Assembly (NCBI RefSeq): GCF_004327985.1 | Contig: NZ_SJDL01000001.1 | Location: 124,001 to 188,000, forward strand | From: Marinobacter halodurans | GTDB lineage: Bacteria > Pseudomonadota > Gammaproteobacteria > Pseudomonadales > Oleiphilaceae | Length of the DNA stretch: 64,000 nucleotides | Reading direction: 5' to 3' | Part shown: one piece after another, positions 55,426-64,000 of the stretch | Numbering within the stretch: the stretch's first letter is position 1 | Layout: the number at the start of each line of letters is the position of its first letter | Position numbers and translations under genes: made by a program | Notes under the pieces: model-generated | The model's database searches: none | What the model saw: only the letters and a program-made list of their open reading frames with translations | What the model was told of the DNA's origin: nothing

Positions 55426-56853
55426 TCAGAGCGACAGGAAGCCGGCGTACAGGCCGTATGCCGCAATCACGGCTCCAACCACCACCACGGCGAATATCAG
55501 TTTTTCCAGCGACGTAAACACCGACTGGTTCTGCTCGCGCTTGGCCTTGGCAAAGAACAGGGCTCCCGGGGCATACAGCAGCGCCGACAACAGGATGTAC
55601 TGGACGCCCCCGGCATAAACCAGCCAGACGCTGTAGACCACCGCAATCAACGCAATCAGGAGATCCTTGTTGCGGGCGCGCGGGTCGGTCTCGTAGGTTT
55701 CCTTCCGCCAGGCCACCAGCAGGGCGTAGGCGGCGGACCAGAAGTACGGGATCAGGATCATCGACGTCGCCAGGTAGAACAGGCTCAGGTAGGTCGACGC
55801 ATTGAACAGCGTCAGGATCAGGAACAGCTGGATCAGGCCGTTGGACAGCCACAGCGCGTTGGCTGGCACCTGCTTGCTGTTCTCCTTGCGCAGGAAGGCG
55901 GGCATGGTGCGATCCCGGGCACCGGCGAAGAGAATCTCGGCGCACAGCAGCGTCCAGGCCAGCAGTCCCCCGACCAGGGAGACGATCAGCCCCACGCCGA
56001 TCAGGACCGAGCCCCAGCGCCCGACCACATGCTCCAGCACGCCGGCCATCGACGGGTTCTGCAATGCCGCCAGCTCCGGCTGACGCAGGATCCCCATGGA
56101 CAGGATGTTCACCAGGACCAGCAGCAGGAGCACCCCGAGAAAGCCGATCACGGTCGCCTTGCCCACGTCGGAGCGGTTCTGCGCCCGGGCCGAGTAGATG
56201 CTGGCCCCTTCAATCCCGATAAAGACCCAGACGGTCACCAGCATCATGTTGCGAACCTGGTCCATGACACTGCCCAGTTCCAGGTTGCCGTGGCCCCAGA
56301 AGTCGTCCAGGAAGACGCCACTGTTGAAGGCGGTAAAGGCAACGACGATGAAGATGATCAGGGGCACCACCTTGGCGATGGTGGTCACCAGGTTGATGAA
56401 GGCCGCTTCCCGGATACCCATCAGCACCAGGAAATGGATACCCCAGAGAAGCAGTGAGGCGCAGACGATCGACGCCAGTGTGTTGCCCTCACCGAAGATT
56501 GGGAAGAAGTACCCCAGGGTGCTGAACAGCAGGACGAAGTAGCTGACGTTGCCCAGCCAGGCGCTGATCCAGTAGCCCCACGCCGACGAGAAACCCATGT
56601 AATCGCCGAACCCGGCCTTGGCATAGGCATAGATACCGGAATCGAGATCCGGTTTGCGATTGGCGAGGGTCTGGAAGACGAAGGCCAGGGTCAGCATCCC
56701 GATGGCCGTGATCACCCAGCCGATCAGGACCGCGCCAGCACCTGCACTGGCCGCCATGTTCTGGGGAAGGGAAAAGATACCGCCGCCGATCATGGAACCG
56801 ACGACGAGCGCGATCAGCGCACCGAGTTTCAGCTTTTGGGTGTTTTGCGTCAT
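55426..56853 (-). CDS. arcD: Arginine/ornithine antiporter
   Basis: Inner-membrane APC-family exchanger of 475 residues, about 12-13 helices. It opens with [23 protein letters not shown], the substrate-binding first helix of basic amino-acid antiporters, and has [22 protein letters not shown]. It imports arginine against ornithine for the deiminase pathway. First gene of arcDABC; the FNR-type box at 56916-56929 lies 63 bases upstream of its start. Confidence 0.92.
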   Translation of the reverse strand: MTQNTQKLKLGALIALVVGSMIGGGIFSLPQNMAASAGAGAVLIGWVITAIGMLTLAFVFQTLANRKPDLDSGIYAYAKAGFGDYMGFSSAWGYWISAWLGNVSYFVLLFSTLGYFFPIFGEGNTLASIVCASLLLWGIHFLVLMGIREAAFINLVTTIAKVVPLIIFIVVAFTAFNSGVFLDDFWGHGNLELGSVMDQVRNMMLVTVWVFIGIEGASIYSARAQNRSDVGKATVIGFLGVLLLLVLVNILSMGILRQPELAALQNPSMAGVLEHVVGRWGSVLIGVGLIVSLVGGLLAWTLLCAEILFAGARDRTMPAFLRKENSKQVPANALWLSNGLIQLFLILTLFNASTYLSLFYLATSMILIPYFWSAAYALLVAWRKETYETDPRARNKDLLIALIAVVYSVWLVYAGGVQYILLSALLYAPGALFFAKAKREQNQSVFTSLEKLIFAVVVVGAVIAAYGLYAGFLSL

Positions 56854-56915
56854 GGCAGATCTCTTTCCGTGAGAGAGCGTTAGACGAAAACTACAGAAAC
56901 TCGGACGATCGTATC

Positions 56916-56929
56916 CTGATCCCGGTCAA
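56916..56929 (-). promoter_or_regulatory. FNR/ANR-type box for arcDABC
   Basis: On the minus strand TTGACCGGGATCAG, nearly the same half-sites as the pilZ-glgP box. A TAGTTT -10-like element (56888-56893) lies at class II distance. ANR-driven arc operons are well known in Pseudomonas. Confidence 0.8.
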
Positions 56930-57211
56930 TATTATTGATGCGTGGGAACCAAGCGATCTCGACCGTCGGGGCGAGCGAGCCGCCTCGCTTCGCGTGTGTT
57001 ACCCAAATACCCAGCCAGCTCTTCCAGCGGTGCCAGATCCAGTCCCGGAGCCGGTTTCAACGCCAGGTCGCACCGCCTCAATGCGAGTGAGTCGCAACAA
57101 CCCGGCCGCCGGCCCATCGGCGCGGATATTGCTTCCAACATTGATTACAGTGCTTTTTGTGCAATTCAGTAACATGTTAACGATTAAGGCTCTGCCCCTG
57201 GAGGTTTTCCT
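56930..57211. other. Divergent region before the FeaR-like gene
   Basis: With the arcD leader this is a 358-base non-coding interval. Its right end is AT-rich and contains the palindrome TAACATGTTA (57170-57179), 32 bases before the FeaR-like start. I saw no RNA motif or coding frame with a ribosome site. Confidence 0.5.
57170..57179. promoter_or_regulatory. TAACATGTTA palindrome before the FeaR-like gene
   Basis: This 10-bp palindrome is identical to the core of a 20-bp palindrome at 60564-60583 upstream of the GlcG-like gene. Both lie in AT-rich promoter positions, so one regulator may bind both. Confidence 0.55.
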
Positions 57212-58156
57212 ATGCAGTCTGCCCAACGGATTTCAAACTCGCTGGAACGCTGGAACCAGGAACTGCGGGAGATGTGTGGTCCGTTCAGGACGGAAACGAC
57301 ACACCAATCCTCGCTGTTCATTGGGAATATTGCCGTGCGCGAAAGAGCGGGGTTAACCCTGGCAAGTGTAAAGACCAACGCAGACAGCATCTGCAGGGAC
57401 GCAGCCCGCTCGAGACTGGATGATCGTTTCTGCTTCCTGGTCAGCCAGCGTCGCGGTTATTCAAGCATTCAGCAGGATGATCTTCACATTGAACTGTCGC
57501 CAGGCGATCTCATTCTCATGGATTCTGTCGGTGCCTGCAGTATCCGCCCCGCCGGCCTGATCGAGCACGCTTCATTATGTCTGCCGAGGGAGGACGTCGT
57601 CAGAAGCCTCAGCAAGGACCAACCCCTTTTCGGCAAGATATCATCGCGCTGTGCCAGCGGCCGCATCCTCCATTCCATGTTCGAAGAGCTTTGCAATGAC
57701 AGGGCGCAGCCGCCTTCCGCCGACGCGGAGCAACTGGCCATCCTGTCTGCATGTACGGCATTGCTCGGGCCGGCACTGACCTCGGAAAGGGACGAAGCAC
57801 CCGATTACGCGTCGCTATCGGGAGCGGCCCTGCGTAACTACGCCGAGCGATTGATTGACGAGAACCTGACCGCACCCAACCTGAACCCGGCCATGCTGGC
57901 CAACGAGCTCAATATTTCGGTTCGTCATCTCTACAGGCTATTTGAAGAGGAAGGTGACAGTGTCTGCCGATACATCCAGAGGGCCCGCCTGCAGAAAAGC
58001 GCCAATGACCTGTCCAATCCACGCCTGCGACAGGAAACCATCACCTCGATAGCGTACCGCTGGGGGTTTTCGGACTCGGCCCATTTCAGTCGATCCTTCA
58101 AGAAGGAATTCGATCTCTCTCCACGGGCATATCGAATCGTTGAGCTTGGCCTTTAG
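57212..58156 (+). CDS. AraC family regulator (FeaR-like)
   Basis: Regulator of 314 residues. An N-terminal cupin-like sensor (about 30-165; LSPGDLILMDSVGACS) is followed by the AraC double HTH (about 205-312; NPAMLANELNISVRHLYRLFEEEG and ITSIAYRWGFSDSAHFSRSFKKEF). It resembles FeaR, the activator of amine oxidase and aldehyde dehydrogenase genes for aromatic amines. It probably controls the adjoining oxidase, cupin and permease genes. Confidence 0.85.
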   Translation: MQSAQRISNSLERWNQELREMCGPFRTETTHQSSLFIGNIAVRERAGLTLASVKTNADSICRDAARSRLDDRFCFLVSQRRGYSSIQQDDLHIELSPGDLILMDSVGACSIRPAGLIEHASLCLPREDVVRSLSKDQPLFGKISSRCASGRILHSMFEELCNDRAQPPSADAEQLAILSACTALLGPALTSERDEAPDYASLSGAALRNYAERLIDENLTAPNLNPAMLANELNISVRHLYRLFEEEGDSVCRYIQRARLQKSANDLSNPRLRQETITSIAYRWGFSDSAHFSRSFKKEFDLSPRAYRIVELGL

Positions 58157-58202
58157 GCTGGCCGGCAGCGGGCCCCAGGACCCGCGACCGGGATAACGGC
58201 TT

Positions 58203-58562
58203 TCAGGACACCGCCAGGTAATGCTTGATGAAGTTGTCGGTTTTGACATCCCACAGCACCGGCGTGCCCTTTTCGGCAAACCAGACATCACCCGCGCGGT
58301 AAACCGTTGTCTCCCCGGTATTTTCGTCAGTCAGCTCGACTTCGCCCGAAATCACGACGGCATGCTCATTGAACGGATAGGTCATCCGGAACTTGCTTTT
58401 GCTCACGCCAAAGTACGCCGAGCTCACCGGATCTGTCGGAGCACCAAACGTCATCTTGCCAAAGGCCTCCCCCTTTCCCTCAAGGATTTCGGATCCCAGA
58501 TCCGCCACCGAGCCCCAGGCATCCAGATCATTGATCGTTACGTTCTTTGCTACAGATTTCAT
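58203..58562 (-). CDS. EutQ-like cupin domain protein
   Basis: Small cytosolic protein of 119 residues with one cupin fold (about 35-115): YPFNEHAVVISGEVELTD and YRAGDVWFAEKGTPVLWDV are the two cupin motifs. Proteins of this kind accompany amine and ethanolamine catabolic genes. The catalytic role, if any, is not clear. It is 32 bases after the flavin oxidase gene in the same direction. Confidence 0.83.
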   Translation of the reverse strand: MKSVAKNVTINDLDAWGSVADLGSEILEGKGEAFGKMTFGAPTDPVSSAYFGVSKSKFRMTYPFNEHAVVISGEVELTDENTGETTVYRAGDVWFAEKGTPVLWDVKTDNFIKHYLAVS

Positions 58563-58594
58563 ACGACATTATCTCCAATTGACTTTGTTACGAC

Positions 58595-59893
58595 TTAACG
58601 ACGCCCCATCCAGTAACCGGACAGTTGGTGCCATGCTTTGCCCGCTGTGAGAATGGCCGGCCTGAACTTGTACTTGCCCCAGATATCCACCTGGTTTACG
58701 GAGGTGACCAGGTCGTAGCGATCCGACCCTTCACTCATGCCTTCAGCCAGGATCTTGCAGATGATGTGGCTCGGAGTAACGCCAAACCCCGCCCAGCCTT
58801 GAACGAAAAAGACGTTCGGGTGTTCGCGCATCGCGCCAAGGTGCGGGAACAGTTTGGCGGTGCAGGCCATAGGCCCGCCCCAGCACAGGTCAATCTTTAC
58901 ATTGTCGAGATAGGGGAAGATCTTGAGCATCTGGGCCCGCTGCCAGCCCTTGAGGTCATTGGGGATATGCTCGATCACACGCGTCGCCGATCCGAACAGC
59001 AGGCGGTTTTCATTGGTCACCCGGAAATAGTCGATCACCGGCCGGATATCGCTGTATGCCCCTCGGATGGGACTGATCCTGTGAATCAGCTCATCGGACA
59101 GCGGCTCGGTGACCAGCTGGAACGCGTAGGTATTGATGATCTTCCGGTCAAGCTCAGGTTCGATGCCATTGTTGAAGCTGTCGCACGCCCAGAGAAGCTT
59201 GCTGGCCCTGACGGAGCCCTTGGCCGTGCGCACCTTGACGGTTTCGCCATACTCGACGGACAGGGCCGGGCTGTTCTCGAATATCCGGGCTCCGTAACCG
59301 GTTAGCGCTTTGGCCTCGCCCAATAACAGGTTCAGCGAATGGACCTGGCCGGATCCCATGTGCTTGAGCGCGCAACTGTAGGCATCCGATCCGACCACCG
59401 ACTGCACGTCGGCTCCGGTGATGAGCTGGATGTCCTGGTCAGGTGCAATGCTCCGGAATTCCTTTTCCCATTCGCGCAGGGTTTTCTCCTGCCGGGAGTT
59501 GAACCCCAGATAGGCATAGCCATGCCTGAAGTCCGCATCGATATCGTACTTTTCAATGCGTTGCTTGATGACGTCCGCGCCCATGTCGCTGATTTCAAAG
59601 ATGCGACGCAGCCCCTCTTCACCGACATCCTTACGGATGGTATCGAGATCATGCCCAATCCCGGCCATGATCTGACCGCCGTTGCGCCCGGTCCCACCAA
59701 AGCCCAGGTAGCGGGCTTCCAGCACGACAATGTCTTTAATCCCTTTTTCGGCCAACTCCAGAGCAGTGTTAATACCGGCAAAGCCGCCTCCAATCACGAC
59801 CACATCGGCTTCGATGTCGGCTTCAAGAGACGGGAAGCTCAACTCATACTTCCTGGTTGCCGTGTAATACGTCGGGGTCTCGATCTTGATCAT
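58595..59893 (-). CDS. FAD-dependent amine/amino-acid oxidase (PuuB/DadA-like)
   Basis: Cytosolic flavoprotein of 432 residues. The Rossmann FAD motif DVVVIGGGFAGINTALELAEKG is at about 29-50, GRNGGQIMAGIG near 70, and a C-terminal GWAGFGVTPSHIICKILAEG closes the FAD site. It resembles gamma-glutamylputrescine oxidase and other DAO-fold enzymes. The exact amine is unknown, but the FeaR-like regulator and APC permease nearby suit an amine or amino-acid derivative. Confidence 0.88.
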   Translation of the reverse strand: MIKIETPTYYTATRKYELSFPSLEADIEADVVVIGGGFAGINTALELAEKGIKDIVVLEARYLGFGGTGRNGGQIMAGIGHDLDTIRKDVGEEGLRRIFEISDMGADVIKQRIEKYDIDADFRHGYAYLGFNSRQEKTLREWEKEFRSIAPDQDIQLITGADVQSVVGSDAYSCALKHMGSGQVHSLNLLLGEAKALTGYGARIFENSPALSVEYGETVKVRTAKGSVRASKLLWACDSFNNGIEPELDRKIINTYAFQLVTEPLSDELIHRISPIRGAYSDIRPVIDYFRVTNENRLLFGSATRVIEHIPNDLKGWQRAQMLKIFPYLDNVKIDLCWGGPMACTAKLFPHLGAMREHPNVFFVQGWAGFGVTPSHIICKILAEGMSEGSDRYDLVTSVNQVDIWGKYKFRPAILTAGKAWHQLSGYWMGRR

Positions 59894-60070
59894 TGTTCTG
59901 TCCCAAACTTCAGAATTTTCAATTTAGACTCCATACCCAGAGTGGCTACCGTCCCTGATAGACATTAGACCTGCCCTGAACACGAAGAGCTTGACCGGGC
60001 AGGACATCCGCTTGAATCAACATGCCATCGTTCTGACCAATCACGCTGTGGATCTCCGGCCAGACGGGCA

Positions 60071-60532
60071 CTAGCCGTCCGCCAGCAGATCAGCGAAATA
60101 CTCGGCTGCGGCTTGGGCGATCGCGCCGTCTTCGGCCTCGCTGGCTCCGGAGACACCGATCGCCCCCACCACCTCGCTCCGATATGACAGGGGCTCGCCG
60201 CCACCGAAGAAAGCCAGCCCCTCCTGGAGCGGCAGGCCAAGCCTGACCGCAGGCGACAGGGTCTCCAGCCGTTCATGCCATCGATGCGTCGGGATGGCGA
60301 ATGCCAGGGCAGTCCGGGCCTTTCGCATGGCGATGTCCCGGCACGGGTCGGGGGCGCCGTCCATCTTCAGGGTCAAGACCGGTGCTCCCGAAGCATCCAG
60401 GACAGCGACCGCAACGGGCCGCCCCTGCAATGACGCCGTTTCGGTTGCTCTCTGCGCGATCAGCCAGGCTGAAGCCAACCGGACATGGTTGGCCGTACGC
60501 ACGTACTTCTCCTTCGCAACCCGCGCTTCCAT
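60071..60532 (-). CDS. GlcG/HbpS-like protein
   Basis: Soluble protein of 153 residues of the GlcG/HbpS family, with GRPVAVAVLDASGAPVLTLKMDGA near 38-61, RKARTALAF and a glycine-rich GALFF-equivalent EGLAFFGGGEPLSY. Members bind haem or cobalamin, or act as accessory proteins in glycolate and amine operons. The second of two adjacent ATGs (60532) has the best spacing to GGAGG. A 20-bp palindrome lies upstream. Confidence 0.83.
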   Translation of the reverse strand: MEARVAKEKYVRTANHVRLASAWLIAQRATETASLQGRPVAVAVLDASGAPVLTLKMDGAPDPCRDIAMRKARTALAFAIPTHRWHERLETLSPAVRLGLPLQEGLAFFGGGEPLSYRSEVVGAIGVSGASEAEDGAIAQAAAEYFADLLADG

Positions 60533-60563
60533 CATTTCCCTCCGAATCCATACCACCCGATAG

Positions 60564-60583
60564 ATTATTAACATGTTAATAAT
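60564..60583. promoter_or_regulatory. 20-bp palindrome before the GlcG-like gene
   Basis: ATTATTAACATGTTAATAAT is a perfect inverted repeat in an AT-rich spot 32 bases upstream of the GlcG-like start. Its core repeats the palindrome before the FeaR-like gene. Confidence 0.65.
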
Positions 60584-60639
60584 ATAGGCGCAATACCTGG
60601 GCCCGATGAATGTCCCCACCTGAAAGGAAAAGGAAAGAC

Positions 60640-61662
60640 TTACCGCAATGGACCGGCGTTCCCCGGATCGGCTGCGCTCTTTTGCGCCTCAAGCATGCGC
60701 TGTATGCGATTGGTGGCCTCCTGGGTACGATCGGCAAGCTGCTTGACCTCATCAGCCACCACGGAGAATCCCCGCCCCACCTCCCCTGCCCTGGCTGCCT
60801 CAATTGCGGCATTCAGCGCCAGGAGATTGGTCTGGCTGGCGATCCCACTGATCACGTCCACCACCTCGGAGATCTGCCGGTACGCATCCTGGTTGCTCGT
60901 CACGAGCTTTTCATGGGCTTCCCGGGCTGAGCGTTCGTCGGTGATATCGCGCACGGCACCGATCACGCGAATCAGCTTCCCGCGGTCGTCCCGTACGGCC
61001 CGGCCGCGCTCCCGGTACCAGCAATATCCCCGGGTCTTGTGCTTCATCCGGAATTCATGGATGTACTCGCCTTCCCCCTGGGAATCCAGGATGTGTCGCT
61101 CGAAGGTTTCCAGGATCTTCGGTAGGTCGTCCGGGTGCGTAATGCTCACCTGGCTGTCCATGCCGTCGGGCAACTCTTCCGCCGTATAGCCCAGCAGACG
61201 GCGGAAGGCATCCGTTATCCGCATGCAACTGGATGGGTCTTCGATTCGGCCGTTAACCACGACAAAATCCCAGACACCCTCGGTCAGGGTCGACTGGATC
61301 ATGTTCCAGACCCGGCTTTCTGCCTCCCAGTCGGCAACCACCTGCTCGTACTGGGCGCACCGGGCCTCCAGGGCGTGACTGCGGGCCTCTTCCTCACGCA
61401 GGCGTTCTTCCGCCAGACGCTCGGCCTGCCGGGCGCTGACACGGGAAGCCTGCAAAGTCTCATCCAGGTTTTCGACCTGGGCCCGCAGATCGGCGTCCCG
61501 GGCGTTCACACGCTCAATCGCTCCCAGCAAACGCCGTTGGAGTTCCGGGTGATCGGCAAGACGATCCATGGACGGCATCTCCGACCCATGGGGTGAGTCG
61601 AACCGCTCCAGAAGATCAGTAATCTCGTTCACCAGGCGTTTTACGGATGCGCCTCTAAACAT
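60640..61662 (-). CDS. PAS-containing soluble chemotaxis-type signalling protein
   Basis: Cytosolic protein of 340 residues with no membrane helix. A coiled coil (about 45-105) is followed by a PAS domain (about 110-240; [20 protein letters not shown]) with a PAC segment, and then a very short methyl-accepting signalling hairpin (about 260-325) that keeps the tip [24 protein letters not shown]. The short cytosolic type resembles BdlA/Aer2-like sensors. Strong AAGGAG start. It may sense redox or the catabolic state of the neighbouring oxidase. Confidence 0.85.
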   Translation of the reverse strand: MFRGASVKRLVNEITDLLERFDSPHGSEMPSMDRLADHPELQRRLLGAIERVNARDADLRAQVENLDETLQASRVSARQAERLAEERLREEEARSHALEARCAQYEQVVADWEAESRVWNMIQSTLTEGVWDFVVVNGRIEDPSSCMRITDAFRRLLGYTAEELPDGMDSQVSITHPDDLPKILETFERHILDSQGEGEYIHEFRMKHKTRGYCWYRERGRAVRDDRGKLIRVIGAVRDITDERSAREAHEKLVTSNQDAYRQISEVVDVISGIASQTNLLALNAAIEAARAGEVGRGFSVVADEVKQLADRTQEATNRIQRMLEAQKSAADPGNAGPLR

Positions 61663-61878
61663 GGGCCATTCTCCTTCCAGCGACGGCCACCACTTGCGTG
61701 AGCCCTCACTGCATCACGAACTTCGCGTCACCGCGTTTTAGATGGGTTTCAGCCCCTGGAGAGGCACTTTCGACCAGGTGAAGCGGGCGGTGATCGTCCT
61801 CCCCGAGGCGCTTGGCAGGGTTCGGACCACGACCTTCGGTACCTTCGAATGCCTCCGAACCCGGATCAGGCTCTGCGA

Positions 61879-63291
61879 TCAGGAATGATCGGGTTCGAAC
61901 AGGCCTCGCTTCATATAGAATTTGACCCAGAGTGCCGCGATGACACCGACGAGGAGCAGGATGCCACCGGTGATCTTGTAGACCAGCATCGTCATCTCCG
62001 GCGAAGGACTGTTATTCAGCGCCACATAGGCCATGCCGACGATGCCGATGATCTGGGGCAGCGGATAGAACGGCGTCCTGTAGGGCCGCTCCTTGCCCGG
62101 CATGCTGCGACGCAGGACCAATACGTCAATGTGGGCGACGATATAGGCCAGCAGCCAACTGGTGGATGCCGCAATCACGAGCGTGATCAGGTCATCGATC
62201 CCCAGCAGCAGGACCGGGATGGCAATGATGGCAACCATGAACAGGATGCCGACCCAGGGTGTGCCGAAGCGCTTGCTGGTGATCCCCATCTGCGGAAAGG
62301 CCTGGCCATTCTCGGCCATGCCCTGAAGCATGCGGGGGACGCCGGCCAATACCGTGTTGACGGTACTGCAGGTTGCAGCCACAGCCATGACGGCCGCGAC
62401 AATCAGGCCGCCCTGCCCGAACACGGCGTTTGCATAATCAAGGTAGGGAATAGGTGAGGCCAGGACCGTTTCAGTATCCAGATAGAACCCGACACCACTC
62501 ACGAACAGCAGGAAGATAACCAGCATGGCGCAGAGTGACAGACTCATGGCCCGCGGTATGTTTTTCTGCGGATCGCGCACTTCGTTGATCATGGGGCAGA
62601 TAAACTCAACCCCCACCATCAACCACAGCGCCATCGCCACCATGCTGATGAAGCTGCCGTCAACGACGGAACCAAAACTCCAGTCGATCGCCGGCCCGGT
62701 GACCTGGACGTGGGGCTCCACCGCACCCGTAGTACCGCAAAGACCAATCAGGACCAGCGCCAGGACCAGGATGAAAGCCAGAATGTTCTGGGCTCCCGCA
62801 AACACATCGGCCCCCAGGAAGTTCGTGAACGCGAAGAAGGCCAGGATGGCGAAGGGAATCACGTAATGGGGAAAAACGCCGGGCAGTAACTCGCCAATGA
62901 CGGCGTCCACCAGGAACATCTCCACCGGAATCGCCAGCATGGCCACCACCACGTAACCGGCAAATACCGCCACAATGGCCGGGAAATGACCGATGGCCTT
63001 TTGCGTATAGGTAGCCAGGGTTCCTTCCTCGGGAAACATCAGGCTCAGCTCGGAAAACGAGACGGCATTACACTGGGCAAGGAGGAAAGCCGCAAACATG
63101 GCCGCGATGAACCCCGTCCCGCCCATGGCAATTCCCTGGGTCGCCGTAATCATGGACCCCTGGACGATGACCAGGCCAATACAAATGGCCATCATCGTCA
63201 GGAACCCCAGCTTCCCGCCTGAAGCTGTCATGCGATGGGCACCTCGTCCTGTCAGTTCTGTCGGGGTATTGGACACATTTACTTCACTCAT
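61879..63291 (-). CDS. APC family amino-acid/amine permease
   Basis: Inner-membrane permease of 470 residues with about 12 helices, of the APC superfamily (PuuP/aromatic type). It has GSMITATQGIAMGGTGFIAA in the first helix and MVGVEFICPMINEVRDPQKNIPRAM in the middle. A GGGAG site precedes its start. It is likely to import the substrate of the nearby FAD oxidase. The gap to the chemotaxis gene (61663-61878) holds no gene I can support. Confidence 0.87.
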   Translation of the reverse strand: MSEVNVSNTPTELTGRGAHRMTASGGKLGFLTMMAICIGLVIVQGSMITATQGIAMGGTGFIAAMFAAFLLAQCNAVSFSELSLMFPEEGTLATYTQKAIGHFPAIVAVFAGYVVVAMLAIPVEMFLVDAVIGELLPGVFPHYVIPFAILAFFAFTNFLGADVFAGAQNILAFILVLALVLIGLCGTTGAVEPHVQVTGPAIDWSFGSVVDGSFISMVAMALWLMVGVEFICPMINEVRDPQKNIPRAMSLSLCAMLVIFLLFVSGVGFYLDTETVLASPIPYLDYANAVFGQGGLIVAAVMAVAATCSTVNTVLAGVPRMLQGMAENGQAFPQMGITSKRFGTPWVGILFMVAIIAIPVLLLGIDDLITLVIAASTSWLLAYIVAHIDVLVLRRSMPGKERPYRTPFYPLPQIIGIVGMAYVALNNSPSPEMTMLVYKITGGILLLVGVIAALWVKFYMKRGLFEPDHS

Positions 63292-63479
63292 AGCATTCTC
63301 CCGCGTTCTTTCTGTAATGCCCAGACAGGCCCGCTATTGTTTGCTACCGACCCGTTGCCTGCGGCTTTGCGCGACAACAGCCTCTACTTTGCGGTGATGC
63401 ATAGGTGTTTTCTTGTATGGACTGGACGAGGACTTGCACAGGTTTGCCATCGGCCGGCTGTTGGATGCTCCCCGGCGAC

Positions 63480-63513
63480 AAAAAAGCCGCGCCGGCCTCG
63501 CGGCCGGAGCGGC
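63480..63513 (-). terminator. Terminator of the HpaA-like gene
   Basis: On the minus strand a GCCGC...GCGGC stem with inner CCGGCC / GGCCGG and GCGA loop is followed by six Ts. It lies 74 bases beyond the stop at 63587. Confidence 0.85.
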
Positions 63514-63586
63514 CAGGGGTCGCGTGATGGCGACAGGCTGGCCCATTCAAGCGCTGAGATCCCACGGGGTAGACCCAGCCGGGGCC

Positions 63587-64000
63587 TTACCCCCACGACC
63601 TGCCTGCGGAGCGCTGACGGTACTCGCCGGGGCTCATGCCCGCGTTACGGGAGAAGAAGCGGCTGAAATAGGCAGGGTCCTTGAACCCCAACTCATAACA
63701 GATCGCGGTGACGGAATTGTTGGTAAACAGCAGGAATCTGCGGCTCTCCTGCATCAGGCGTTCATGCACGATCCGTTTTGAGGGCAGATCTGCAATCCGC
63801 CGGCAGATGTCGTTAAGCCTCGCCTCGGTGACGTCCAGGCTATCCGCGTATTCCGCCAGCGACCAGTGATCCCTGAAATGTGCCTCAATCCGTTCGTTGA
63901 AACGCTGGAAAACGGACAGATCCTCGCGGCGGGTGGTGGCCCCCTGATCCCTGCCGGCCCGGGACAGGCGGAACAGCTTGATGAAGACCAGGCGCGTCAG
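63587..64000 (-). CDS. AraC family regulator, HpaA-like (5' part outside the window)
   Basis: The last 137 residues are visible, starting LTRLVFIKLFRLSRAG at the edge and ending in an AraC double HTH: ADSLDVTEARLNDICRRIA (first HTH) and VTAICYELGFKDPAYFSRFFSRN (second). The helix linking the halves with RLMQESRRFLLFT resembles HpaA, the activator for 4-hydroxyphenylacetate catabolism. The sensor domain lies beyond 64000. It is convergent with nothing nearby and has its own terminator. Confidence 0.85.
   Translation of the reverse strand: MTRLVFIKLFRLSRAGRDQGATTRREDLSVFQRFNERIEAHFRDHWSLAEYADSLDVTEARLNDICRRIADLPSKRIVHERLMQESRRFLLFTNNSVTAICYELGFKDPAYFSRFFSRNAGMSPGEYRQRSAGRSWG

Noticed and set aside
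61705-61878. Short frame with protein-like composition between the APC permease and chemotaxis genes (minus strand, ending FVMQ)
   Set aside because: No ATG, GTG or TTG and no ribosome site; about 58 codons open by chance is expected at this GC content.
1-64000. CRISPR arrays, tRNA/rRNA genes, transposases, phage genes
   Set aside because: No regular repeats, cloverleaf, rRNA motif, transposase or integrase sequence was found.

Overview
The window is a GC-rich chromosomal segment from a gammaproteobacterium related to Pseudomonas, Marinobacter or Halomonas. This rests on the gene order fxsA, SDR, ampG, yajQ, response regulator, which I remember from Pseudomonas; a Pseudomonas-style gts glucose transporter with its GtrS/GltR two-component pair; an arcDABC arginine deiminase operon; and an ANR/FNR-type oxygen sensor. 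A BCCT osmolyte transporter suggests a salt-exposed habitat. Coding density is high. I saw no rRNA, tRNA, insertion sequence, prophage or CRISPR array.

Layout: 0-5 kb holds conserved housekeeping genes (fxsA, an SDR reductase, an alkyltransferase-like protein, an AmpG-like permease, yajQ, a response regulator with a degenerate GGDEF domain). 4.7-5.0 kb is a non-coding stretch with stacked hairpins and a terminator. 5-8.5 kb has two AraC/OruR-type regulators around a CaiB-type CoA-transferase. 8.5-12 kb has a periplasmic repeat protein, rmuC and an orphan small gene. 12.2-15.5 kb is a three-gene membrane system (retropepsin-like lipoprotein, inactive transglutaminase fused to a seven-helix domain, ATP-grasp ligase) facing a BCCT transporter across a bidirectional terminator. 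17.6-21 kb is a TPP riboswitch and thiBPQ. After an FMN glutamate-synthase-like gene comes an unusual pair at 22.7-26.0 kb: an ATP-grasp ligase and a 673-residue protein in which I see a papain-type Gln/Cys/His/Asn layout. The gtsABCD glucose ABC transporter and its sensor/regulator fill 26.2-32.8 kb.

33-57 kb reads as a low-oxygen survival and energy-reserve island. It carries Hsp20, an erythromycin-esterase homologue, glycogen breakdown and synthesis (PilZ protein, glgP, GH57, glgC, glgB, glgA), a phosphoribosyltransferase, a CBS protein, the FNR-type regulator itself, a yhiI-rbbA-yhhJ transporter operon and arcDABC. Five good FNR-type boxes (TTGA-N6-TCA[A/G]) lie before separate units of this island, so the FNR-like protein encoded at 46.3 kb probably controls it. 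57-64 kb is a small catabolic region for an amine-like substrate: a FeaR-like regulator, cupin, PuuB/DadA-like flavin oxidase, GlcG/HbpS-like protein, PAS-chemotaxis protein, APC permease and the 3' part of an HpaA-like regulator. A 10-bp palindrome is shared by two promoters there.
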